A stretch of 64,000 bases of DNA from Vitrella brassicaformis. Its lineage: Eukaryota; Sar; Vitrellaceae. Where the stretch lies: positions 94,111-158,110 of the forward strand of contig CDMY01000123.1 in assembly GCA_001179505.1 (NCBI GenBank). Direction: 5' to 3'. The translations under genes and the position numbers were made by a program. Numbering within the stretch: position 1 is the first letter of the stretch; each line of letters starts with the position of its first letter. Below the pieces are notes generated by a model, which saw nothing but the letters and a program-made list of their open reading frames with translations, searched no databases and was not told the DNA's origin. Below, piece by piece: positions 1 through 11,000 of this stretch.

Positions 1-2110
1 CCCGCCACACCCCCGCCCCACCCCAGCCTGTCTGGTTTTCTGCTTTTTTAGGAGTCATTTATCCATCCATACGCCCATACGATAAGCGGTTTCATCAAGC
101 AGAGATCTCTTCTGGAATTGGCGGCGGCTGTGTGGGAGCCAGGGCCGCGCTCTCTTGGCTGGTTCCGGCCGGCCATGATCCATTCACACACACATAGGTC
201 ACGTCCATCAAACCACCCACCCAGCCACCGCTCCCAAACAAATGCATTTCTGGGGTTAGCACAGATCGACCGACTGCCTTGGCTTGACGAGTGGATTGGA
301 TTGCGACAATGCATTGGATTGTCTGGATGGATGGATGGATGCTTTGTATGTGTGTGTATGTGAATGTACGCCGTGTTTTCATGTGTTTGTTGGTTGGCTG
401 GTTGGTTGGTTGATTGTGGATTTCCGAGCCATATGTGTTGCGGGTTTGTTGATTATCCTTCCATCCGCTGTCTTGTCTGTCTGTCTCTCTGCCTCTCTCT
501 CCGTGGGTCTGTCTGTCTGCCTGGATTCGATCTCATCTCTGCACATACGCACACGTTTTTCTCGTCTGCCCAGCTCAGCTCTGCTCGCCTCGAGATCTCC
601 CTCAGCAGTACCCTACACCTTTCTCTCTCTCTGTCTGTCTGTTGCATACCTGCGTCTCGTGTGCAGTGCAGCTTGCCAGGCAGTCACATCATTTTTCCCT
701 CTCTGCCCGCCCCATGGTGAATGACATATGAGTAAGATAACCCGACAAAGAGGGAGGCGTTTGTCGTGCGTGTCTGCCTCTGCCTCTTGGTGGTCTGTCT
801 TTTTCCCACTCACTCTCTTTCTCTCTGTCCATAATGCTGCATGTGTGTGTGTACTCGGCTTATATATTCTCTCTGTCTTGTCTCTCTCTCTCTCTCTCGC
901 TTCGTTTCTTTACGGTTGGTATCCTTTATCAGGCAGCTTTATGTGTGTGTTCCTGACTAAGCGAAGAGCCCCGACAGAGAGAGAATGAGAGAATGACGGA
1001 GAGAAAGCAATGCAGGAGCGAGCACCGGCATGGCGTCGAACGAACGACTTGGTTGGGTTTAGTCGTTTTGAGTCGGGCTTTTTGGCTCATCCGTCATGAC
1101 ACAACCGAGACCACACCACATGACACCACATGACATCACATGACATTGACATGATTGACATTGACACAGAGAGTGAGAGTGAGAGAGCGAGGTTGGATTG
1201 AGAGAGAGAGAGGTGAGGTGAGTTGAGAGAGATGTTCGGTTTGTATGTTTGTGTGTGTGTGTGGCTTCGTTGCGTTGGTCTCTTTGTAGTTCGTAGCACC
1301 CGACACGCATGGCATGCACTCACCCGTCCGTGTTGGGGAGAGGCTGCACGCGCCAAGCCGCCCATTGCCGGTTGCTGGCTGAAGTGCGTACGATCCCGTC
1401 CCCACGCGCATGGGTGAATGAATGCAGTGCGTGGGTGCAATTTTGGCTGTTGTGTTGGGCGTGTGGGTGTGTGGTGGGTGGGGTTCGCAGTGAGGGAGAG
1501 AGACGAAGGTCCATTGACTGCATGCTCCATCGGTGAGGTACGGGTGGCTGGTGTTTGAGAGCGAAGCAATGAGCTGCTGCTGCTGCTGAAGCTGTCATGT
1601 CATGTGATGACTGGATGGGGTTTCCTGCTTGTGGATGGATGGATGGATGGCATGTGCTGCGCGGGGCTGATGCGGCGCCAAAGTGTATTCATATGTGACG
1701 TGACGTGACGTGACGTGTTGTTGTCTGCGAGGGGTGTGTGTGTGTGTGGTCGCATACAGCAGGGAGGGAGGGAGGGAGGGAGGCGAGGACTGAAAGCGGA
1801 GCGTGCAATGGACCAAAGAGCGGACGAAGAGAGCATAACTAAGTAGCGGCTTGATAAAGGCCCTTATCTACGTCAGAGTCAGTCTGTCACACACAAAAAC
1901 ACACACAAACACACGCACTTACACACACGACACACGAGTGTGTGTCTGTAACAAATGGACACGTACACTACACACGGATGGGAGGATGGATGGGTGGAAC
2001 ACCCACAGCAACACACGGACGGAGGACACTAGAAAACCCACCACAGAGGGCGGGAAAAATACCCTCACGCACTGATCCATCCATCCAGCCATCCGCTGAA
2101 AGGGCTTCAC
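1..2110. other. Non-coding, simple-repeat-rich stretch
   Basis: I see no supportable gene here. Short open frames on both strands translate into repeats of Thr-His, Cys-Val or Ser-Leu, the signature of CA/TG and TC microsatellites. Visible arrays include GGTT near 400, TCTG near 475-520, TC near 880-900, TGTG near 1250, GGAT near 1633 and GGGA near 1760. The far end abuts the 3' end of the polymerase lambda-like gene. Confidence 0.6.
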
Positions 2111-5100
2111 TCAGTCGTCCTCCATCTTGACCCTAACCTCCCCCTCCCCCTCGCCCTCTGTCTTCACTCTCGCCTCTTTCTTCTCCGCCTTCTTCTCCGC
2201 TGCTGGTGGCTGCTTAACAATCCTCGGGCCCACACCCACACCCCTGTGGCTGTCGCACATCCTCTTCTGCCTGTCCAGCAGCTCAAGCACCTTCGCAGGC
2301 ACCGCAAGCCGCTCCTCTCTTTGGTGCTGGTGGTGGTGGTTCTGATCCTCTCCTTGGTGCTGTGTCTGTGTGAGTGTCTCGTCTTTGATGGCCGCATGCT
2401 CCTCGGCCTTGTGCTCGATCTTCTGGCGCTTCACCAGGGGGCTGCCCGAGCGGTCCAGCACCATGGCGTCGGGCCAGAACCTGACACACAGACAAGGCAC
2501 ACACAAGATGTATGGATTGGGTTTGGGAGTTCTGCCTGACTGACGGACCAGTGCATCTTCTTGAGTGCGTTTTCCTTGGAGCATTCTAGCATGAGAGCCT
2601 GGTCGGGTACGCGCCGCTCGGGGGGGCGGCACTCGATGCCCAACGCGGCGAAGATCTCCTCCTCTGCACCACACATCAATCAGGACACACAGTAACTATC
2701 CCATACAGACCGACAGACAGACAGATGGATGGAGGATGTGTGTGTGCGCACCTGACTCGCATGGGATGACCTGGCCCTGCCAGATCTGATGACAAAGCGG
2801 GAAGAGACACACAGGCATATGGTTGGTTGATTGCCAGGCCAGCAGTGTGTGTGTTGCAGGGTGTGGTGTGTGTGTGGTGACGACCTTGTCCTGCGCTGCG
2901 CGCCGGTTGCCCTGCACACCCACCACACAGACACGCACACGCACACACATGGATGCGTTCGTTCTCGGTGCCACAGGAGTGCGTGCGCACCGGTCTATGG
3001 TCGGCCTTTCGTTTGCTGTCCCTCATGGCTTTGCAGAGCTTGTGCTCAGACAGGTGCAGACCCATGTGGATGGCATGCTGCCGAATCACACGGTTGAAGT
3101 GCCCACTGCCTGCACACAAAAACACACAGACACACACACAGAGAGAGAGAGAGAGATGGATGGACAGACCACACCATGGTGGTCTGTCTTTCGGCTGGCC
3201 GACCGACCGCACCGGTGAAGTGGACGAGGGCGAAGGGAAACTCAGATCGGTGCCACATCTGGATGGACAACAAGGACACGCCGTCTCACAAAACCACTCA
3301 TTCCTGCCTGCGCGGTCTCTCACAGCAGTTCCTCGTGTGTGGTTGCTTGCCTTGATGTCTATTCGTCGCTTGGGCCCCGATCGGTCCGGCCAGCACACAC
3401 CCAAAAACGTGACAGACGGATGGCCGGGGTCCTCTGCACACACACACACACACACACACACAGAAATGGACCACTCACGCAAAAGTGCGTGTGTGTTGTG
3501 CTCTTGTGTGTGTGGTTGTGTGTAACCGGGGTGTGGGATGCCGCCCTGGACGGCTTTCCCCTTGTCAGGCTCCGACATGCTCAGCGTGTCGACGATGAAC
3601 CCCTCGCCCGACAAACTGGTCAATCAGCCAACAGTGAGTGACAAGACGCGCTAATTGGTGGTGAATCGATTGCCATCGGTGCCACCGACCTGTCGAGGAT
3701 TCGCTGCACCTCAGTGCCCACCTCCCGGTCGTCCGTTCGTGTGACGAGTATGTCGATGTCGCCCAGGTGCGTCTCGCCCCGTCTGTGGCTGCCGCACAGC
3801 TCGAGATGCAGCTCTCCCGGCAAGAGCTCGGCCGCCTTTTCACACACCCGCTGGTAGATGCTCTCCACCTCTGCCCGCGTCATCTTGAGGGCAAAGTCGT
3901 CGACGTACTTGAGACACCGCCGCTGTCTGTCGGTGTCCAGCGCCTCTGGGTGTTTCTTGATGTCGTCGAGGGTGCGGAAGCCGCGGGCCCACAGCCTGCC
4001 GGCCATGGAGGGGCCGACCCCCCAGATCTGGCAGAAAGACCGCAGCGCCTGCAGGCGCTCGTCTTTCTGCACACACGGACGGGAAGACGATATATGGGTT
4101 GGCGGAGGGAGGGAGAGAGGGGAGTGTGGTGTGATGGTTGTTGCTGTGGTGGGTGGCTTCGTGTGTGTACTTTGAAGTTGTTGAGGCGTTGGAGCTTGCC
4201 TGTGTCGAGCAGCTCCTGCACCTGAATATATAATCAATCAGCACACAACAGACAGCACCCACAGCCACACTTGCGCAGAGAGCCCCACCCGGGAGGCAGC
4301 GCTCCCGAGCACACCTGCTCACCAGCCTACCTTCTCGCGCACTCTGGGGCCGATTCCTTGCTGGCCGGCTGCAGAGCAGAGAAGACGTGACACACAGGGG
4401 ATGAATGGTGGACGCTATGGTATGGTGTGAAGCCTAGTGGCTGACTGACTGACCGATGTCGTCAGCTGACAAGATGGGCTTGTCCAACCCAGCGATGAAC
4501 TTTGCAGCCCTCGAGTAGGTGTAACTGATGGCACAGAGCACACACACGTCCCGTGTGTCTCTTTCTGCCTCCTGTGCTTTGCTTACTGCCGCCATTGGTC
4601 GCTAGAGGCCTTGTACCCCTTCGACAGCTCAGTGAAGTGCTGCACATACACACACACATACGCACAGAAACAGAGCCATGTTTGTCCATCATCACTATCT
4701 TTGAGCGTTCACCCACCTCTGCCATCCACTTGTTCCTCTCCAGCGAGGGCTTGGTGTAGTCGACGGTGCCGTCCTCTCCGCCCTCAATCATGAGCTCCTC
4801 ACCATCCTCACCAAGACCGAAGCCCTCACCCACGTGTGGCTCCATCGCCAGCTCGTCTTCCGGCTCCTGCTTGACCACCGGATGTGGCTGCTGCTGCTGC
4901 TGCTGCTGAGGGAGAGGGGGAGGGGGAGTCGTGTGGCTGTCGGAGCCACCACTGGCCGCAGCAGATCTAGAGGCGGACGAGGGCGCGCTTGGCGCGCTCT
5001 CGGTGAACTGATACAGGTAGGCTGAATACACACACAAAGAAAGGCGTGCAGACGGGGGGTTGCATGTGCAGATTCATTGTTTCCATGGGATCTGATCTAC

Positions 5101-5550
5101 CCACCCACCTTCATCGTTCTGTCGTTTGCCCGTCTGAGATGACTTGGTCATCCACTCGTCACGCACCACCTTCGCCCGACCAGTGCTGATGGACTCTTCT
5201 GTCAGGGAACTGTCGTGGAGAAAACGAAGGAACCCCTGAACGCCCATACAGTACATCACACAGTGACAGCCACACACAGAGATAAAATCCGCAATCATTC
5301 AGTCAGCGCACCTGACCTGTCTGCTGAGTGTCTTGGCCACGACGATGTGTGTGATAGCGGGGTTGAGTTCCTTCTTCTCCCGGCCCTCCTCGTCGATGAA
5401 TGTGCTGGTGATGTCCTGGATGACCTGCCCGCCCTTGTCCTTGACGCGCTGACTCATCGTGTTGATGCGGGAGAGACCCAGATCGCCCCGACGGACGAAA
5501 TACAAACTGCATGACGAGAACACGCCGCCAGATGAGGGCGATTCAGCCAT
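2111..5550 (-). CDS. POLL: DNA polymerase lambda-like (family X), BRCT domain plus C-terminal extension
   Basis: Multi-exon gene read from 5550 to a TGA at 2111-2113. The first exons encode a BRCT domain ('HIVVAKTLS' and a Trp-containing end near 5150). A Ser/Pro/Gln-rich linker follows, then the 8-kDa lyase-type domain ('LSKGYKASSDQWR' near 4600). Two helix-hairpin-helix segments follow ('GIGPRVREK' near 4340, 'GVGPSMAGRLW' near 4010). The palm motif 'GDIDILVT' (about 3750) gives the first two metal-binding Asp and 'RRIDIK' (about 3355) the third. 'FALVHFTG' and 'GSGHFNRVIRQHA' (about 3230-3070) are the family-X region that contacts primer and nucleotide, and 'EEEIFAALGIECRPPERR' is near the usual C-terminus. 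Known role of the family: gap filling in base-excision repair and end joining in the nucleus. Oddity: about 130 extra residues follow the catalytic core, ending in a Lys/Glu-rich tail. The gene is divergent from the epimerase-like gene. The start was chosen as the ATG before 'AESPSSGG'. Confidence 0.9.
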
Positions 5551-5741
5551 TTCGAGTCGCAACTGGAGAGTAAGAGCTGCCGTATCTGTGCGCGATTTGT
5601 GCCACGTCCCCTTGTTTTCGGCAGGGGGAGGAACACATCTGCCACCAGCTAAGCTCGCAGACCGGAGGAGGCCAGACAGGCTCTTTCTCCCCCTTTAGGC
5701 CGCCTCCGAGTCGTGTGTGCTTCTGCTTAGCGGAACAAACA
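5551..5741. promoter_or_regulatory. Probable bidirectional promoter, polymerase lambda / epimerase-like gene
   Basis: Only 191 bp separate two start codons that face apart. A pyrimidine run (CTCTTTCTCCCCC) lies near 5678, and I see no TATA box. The regulatory role is inferred from position only. Confidence 0.45.
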
Positions 5742-7868
5742 ATGCAGTTTGTGGGATCTTTGTCGGCGTGCTTGCTGTCACTCATTGTCGGTGGCTGTGA
5801 GGCCTTTGCAGCCACGCAGGTACTTAGGCACACTCCGCCTGCACTGCATTAATTCACTTCCGTAGCCAGTCACTGCACGTGAGCCCATCTTGTGTGATGG
5901 TCTCTCTCGTCAGGTGCCGGTGCTGGCCTCCCCATCTGTCACCGCTGCAACGCCCAAGAAGAAACCGGTGTGTGCCAATCACTGCCATCCCACGCATCAC
6001 ACACACATATTTATTTGCTGCCATCCCATCTGTATTGCTTGTCTGCTTTGCCCTGCACGTACGTATGTGTTCATTTAGACAATTCTGGTGACAGGCGCTA
6101 CGGGGCGGACAGGCAAGGAGGTCGTGGCCAACCTCATCAAAAGATACAGACAGGTACACACACGAGGCAAGGCGAGGCAGCCGATCCATGCAGTGCAGGT
6201 GGGCTGTCTGTCTGTCTGTCTGTGTTCATTTCATTCGTTTGTCCCACACACGCACACGTAGGATGAGGTGACTGTTCGTGTGGGTGCGCGAGATGTCAAG
6301 AAGGCCGAGCAGATGTTTTCTGACGTCAGCGACCGGGTGGAGATCGTTCAGTGTGACCTGTTGAATGAAGGCAGCATCAACAAGGCGACCAGCGGTGTGG
6401 ATAAAGTTGTCTGGGCGGCGACGGGATTCTCTCAACAGCAGTCTCTGCTGGACCGTGTGTTCTCCCTCATTCGCTTCGCAACGAGCCCGAAAACTACCGT
6501 CGAGGTGAGCAGAGCAGACAGCGAGGGCACCATCACACGTAGCGTTGCCGCTGTTGTATGTATGTATGTATGTATGTTTGTGTGTGCATGTGATGTGCAG
6601 GTGGAAGGGATCCAGAAGCTTGTGCAAGCGCTCAAGCAGCAGAGGGACGGCCGCAAGGAGCAAGATGACGGTACGGTATGAGTGTACCCTGTTCGTTCGA
6701 ACAGACAGACACCTGCCGGCCCACACAGCCAGCCACTTGTGTGTTTTTCTGTGTGTGCTGGCCTGGTTGGCTCGGCTCGGCTCGTTTCAGGTCTGCCTGC
6801 TTTTGTCATGATGTCGTCAGCAGCCCTCACTCGGCCCTTCTGGGATGAAGCTGAGAAGGAGAAGTTCGTGGAAGTGACCGACATTCCTATCGTCAAGCTC
6901 AATCCATTCAACATCCTGGGTGAGGGAGGCCAGTGATGCCTCTATGTGTGTGTATATATGTCGCTGGCTGTTTGGCAGGGACGAAGCTCGAGGGTGAGAA
7001 CGTCTTGCGGAAGAGCGGGGTGCCCTACTGCATTGTACGGCCATGTGGCTTAAACGATGCCCATAAGCGGGGCCGGCCGGTCCTCGTGCAAGGTGAGGGG
7101 GAACAGCACACAGCCAAGCACACACACACCATTTAATTACTTACATGAGTGTCTGCAGGTGACGTGGCGATCGGGCGCATCAACAGGTATACATACGCAC
7201 ACACACATTTCCTGTGTGAAGAAACTGTCTTCCATGAATACATACATCGGTTCCTTCACCGCAGGAAGGATGCGGCGGAGGTTGTGTGTTCGGTGTTGGA
7301 GTGCCCGGAGGCTACCGGCAAGACATTCGAAGTCTTCACAATCCCCTTGTACAAGAAGAGCCCTCAGGTCATCATATATGTGAACAGACAGACAGGACCC
7401 ACCTCACCTCCACGGGCACATATCTGTGTGTGTTCAGACCTTCAAGAAGACGCTAGAGGGACTGAAAAGGGACTCACCCGACTGGCAAGATGATGTGGGA
7501 AGCAAGGTGAGTGGCCAACCAGGCCGCTCGCACACGCCAGAAACTTGTACGCAAATGCATGCACGCCCTCCTTTGCCTGTCTGCCTGAGGAATGCAGGTT
7601 GTGAGTGACGAGCTTTATGAGTTTCTTCGCCAGCTCCAGCCCAACCCACAACCGAGAAACGTCGACCAGGGGAGCCTCAGGCAAAGTACGTCCTTCTCGC
7701 AGATCTTCCATCTCTGCTCTGCCGCATACCCTGTGTGTGTGTGTGTGTGTGTGTGGGTTCCGTGCAGGCGATGAGGAGCCAGAGGAAGACGAGGGTGTGA
7801 AGGCCGATGCGGTGCAGCAGAAGGAGCGAGTAGAGAGGCAGGATCGCATAGTAGCCGCCGTCAGATGA
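5742..7868 (+). CDS. NAD(P)-binding Rossmann-fold (atypical SDR/epimerase-like) protein, probably plastid-targeted
   Basis: Starts at ATG 5742. Exon 1 (5742-5819) encodes a hydrophobic signal peptide ending 'GGCEAFAATQ'; a Phe just after the likely cleavage site matches plastid leaders of complex algae. Exon 2 (from 5914) is Ser/Thr/Lys-rich, like a transit peptide. The next exon carries the nucleotide-binding motif 'ILVTGATGRTGKEV'. 'VRVGARDVKKAEQM' and 'VQCDLLNEGS' follow, then 'DKVVWAATG', 'FVMMSSAALTRP', 'LEGENVLRKSGVPYCIVRP' and 'DAAEVVCSVLE'. This order is typical of atypical short-chain dehydrogenases of the NAD(P)H-binding (NmrA/HCF173/Ycf39-like) type, many of which are chloroplast assembly factors and not enzymes. 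The acidic C-terminus ends at TGA 7866-7868. The substrate is unknown. The gene converges with the ankyrin gene, with 207 bp between stops. Confidence 0.82.
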
Positions 7869-8075
7869 CGTGAGACTAGACCAATCAGTGACTTTGTGAT
7901 CGCATGCATAACGTGCAGCCCTCGATTGACGCTTGTACTCAACACCCAACGGTCACAACACCATTGGCACATTCTCACTTGCAACTCAAGCCTCTGATAG
8001 CGTCGCAAATCCGGGCCGTTCAAAGCGCAATCACCTCCTCTGTACGGAAACTCACAGAAGGCTGATCACATGTAT

Positions 8076-11000
8076 CTAAAGCTTTATCACCTCCGTATGT
8101 GTTTTCTTCTTGTGATTCGACTCTCGCTGCTGCTGCTGCTGCTGCACGGGGGTGGCAGAATTTGCTCTCTCGGCCTCTGTCCGCTTGATCGACGCCAGAA
8201 CCTCGCCGAGTATATTCTTCAGAGCATTGTCCACCTTTGCAAAGGGGACAGAATCCTGAAACACACAAAGAAGCTCGTCTCTCTGGCCGTTCTACAGCTG
8301 TGCTGACCTCTGGCCTGGTCCCGGCAAGCTTGATGACCTCATTCCAGACATGTTGGGCGACTCTCGCGGCGTACGGATGCTCTCGATCGTCAGGCCGAGG
8401 CACGATGAATATGTCAAAGAACAGCTAACAACAGCAACCAACACACATACGTGGATTTCGTGTAGATGGCGACAGACAGATACCTGTCTGTTGATTCTGT
8501 GTCCATCTGTCGCATTGTTCCCCTTCTCCCTCTGCCGTCCACTCTCAGGTATCCCGGCTCCAGCCGCCAAGAGCCCGACAGGCTGACAAACTTAGTGTCG
8601 TATGTCTCCTTGTTCGACGGCTGCTTCGGCGGTTCTTGCATAGCTTTTGGAGCAGCTGCAGCTTGGGCCGCCTGAGAGGCAGGCGAGAGAGAAGCTATGC
8701 AGGTAGGCAGGCGAGCATCAATCAAGTGCGTGCTTGTTACCGCGGGGTGTTTGCGTTTCTTGTCGTCTCTCTTGGGGCGGGGCGGTGGTGTCGGCGGCCG
8801 TTCTGTGACGCCGCGGTCGGACGGCTCACGCGCGCTGAGCTTCTTCTGCTCTGTCACTGCCTTGGCCTGCTGCTCGGTAGTCAGCTTCTCTTGCCTTGTC
8901 GGTAGGGGTGCCACGGACGCGAATTTCAGCAAGTGCAGGAGCTACAAGTCGACACGGGCGCGTGCTAGTGAGGTGCTGACAGCGGATTTGAACTTCTGCC
9001 AGTCGCTGTCGCCGATGCCGTCACAATATGCCTCTATCGATGTCAGCTCTTGATGCAGCGACGGCGCATTGAACTTGCACGCCTGATGACCAAGAGAAAC
9101 AGGAAGACACGATTGAGCTGTATGACCTCGCTCTTGCCTTGAGTTTTTCCTTCAGATTGTCGAGGACTGTGGCAGCGCTGGCGACCGACTGTTGTTGTCT
9201 GCGTGAAATGGTGTGCCACAAAATTGAGAGTAGCAGCTGGAGGAGTTCAACCACCACCTGACGAGCGCAGACAACGGATACACCAAAGAACGCTCACGGC
9301 TCCTGCAGCCTGTCTCACCGTGCCAGTGTTCCGTTGATTAGCGGGGCTCTTGAGCTTGACTGCGTTGGCCATTAGTTGCGTCTTGCCCTTCTGCGAATTG
9401 AGATGGGACACCTAGCTTCTCAAACGGTCGTTGTCGGCTGCACCGGTGGTAAATAGAAGTAGAAAGGGTGAAAGAGGATGTAGTATACGCCAAGGGTGAG
9501 ACGCTATTTGTCTGTGCACTCACCTCTGACTCGCTGCTCTTCAGTCTCTTTCTGCTTGATTGCTTTTTCTCTTCGCTGTCTGTGGCAGGCGCACATGGCC
9601 AGATGCAATGAATGCGAGCGCCAAGTGGGGTAAGATTCTCACTCTTGTGCGAGCTCAGGAACCTTGTGTCTCATCGCCGTGTCCCTTGCAGCCAAAAACC
9701 TCCTAACCTCGTCAAAGGCATCGCCCTGCATTTTGTCGATCTTGTTGCGCGACACACACACACATTCGCAAGATAATGAGTGCATCGATCGACGATCCGC
9801 CCGACTTGAGGGCGGACGCAAACTCACCTTGCTGAGAAGTCTCTTGGTTTGCGCGGCAGTGAGTGGCTGTTTGTCAAGCTTGAGCAACATCGTGTCGATC
9901 ACACGCCTGCAGGGCCTGGCCTTCGTATCGAAGCCCAGGGCATACTCAAGTGCATTCGTGCCTTCTTGCCATTTCACGTGCTGATCCGGCCACACACGAT
10001 GTCCCATAATAGATGGCATCTGCGACAGGGGAAAGACAATACGAAATGACGTGATTTGTATCCCATGCACACATGCGGGTGACCTTGTCGATCAGAGCCA
10101 GGAGGATACGATGCAGATTGTTGTTCCCACAGTCGTGGAGACAGTGGTAGATGGTGTAGGTCAAGAGAGTGAAGAGGCGAGATGATGTTCGGAGGGCAAC
10201 AAAGCGGCGCTTGGACTGCAAGGACGTAATGTCAATTGATGATAAACCTTTTGCAAGTTCCTCAGCGATCTGCACCCCACATGCCGCGATTCAAATGTCT
10301 GCAGCCTCGTCGAGTCGTGCCAGCTTTACCCGATACTGTTTTGTCTCCACAGCGAGCACAAAGAGGGGCATCAGCATCCGAGATGGAGGTCGGCCTAGCG
10401 CTTGTATCTCTCTCACCCACAAGTCCTCGTTGCTTTCTATCAGCCGAAGCAGAAGCCCCGTGTTGGATGGCTCATCGCCATATCTGCGTGCCAGTAACTC
10501 ATCGCTTGGCCTTATGTCAAGGTCCAATGAGGATGGAAGGGACTGGGGGTTGATGTAGGGTAAGCGCATGTCATCCACAATAGCAAAGGAGAGATCGGAA
10601 CGTGACTGAGAAGTCGCCACCATTTCAAGCCATCCTAACCAGGAAGCCGCACATGCCGATAATGAACAAGCTTCCTCTCACTCGTACCTTTTTGACCACA
10701 AGGAAGTGGACAATCTCAGCTGCCTTTTCCTTGACGGCTTCGCTCAAAAGCTTTGTACCACCGGGGTAGCAGGGCTGGGAAAAACCAAGTAATTGGCCAC
10801 ATGCGTTGTCCAATCAATGACGTCCGCGTGCACGGTTTCGTCTTACCCTGAATTGTATAGTGAAGACGTGACTGTAGGGGCTGTCTAAGAAGGTACGGAC
10901 TAGTTCTGGGCTCCTTTGAGCAATTGCATAGCATAAAGCGGTGCGGCCCAGTGAGTCTCTGAGTTGCATGTATTCGTCTCTGGCTGAAGAAATGCGGCCG

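Noticed and set aside
118-988. Several plus-strand open frames of 60-146 codons
   Set aside because: Composition is Cys/Leu/Ser/Val repeats from TG, TC and TCTG microsatellites; no conserved motif, no splice pattern.
1087-1569. 160-codon minus-strand frame
   Set aside because: His/Thr/Ser-rich translation of repeats with no good ATG context or domain; no link to other exons.
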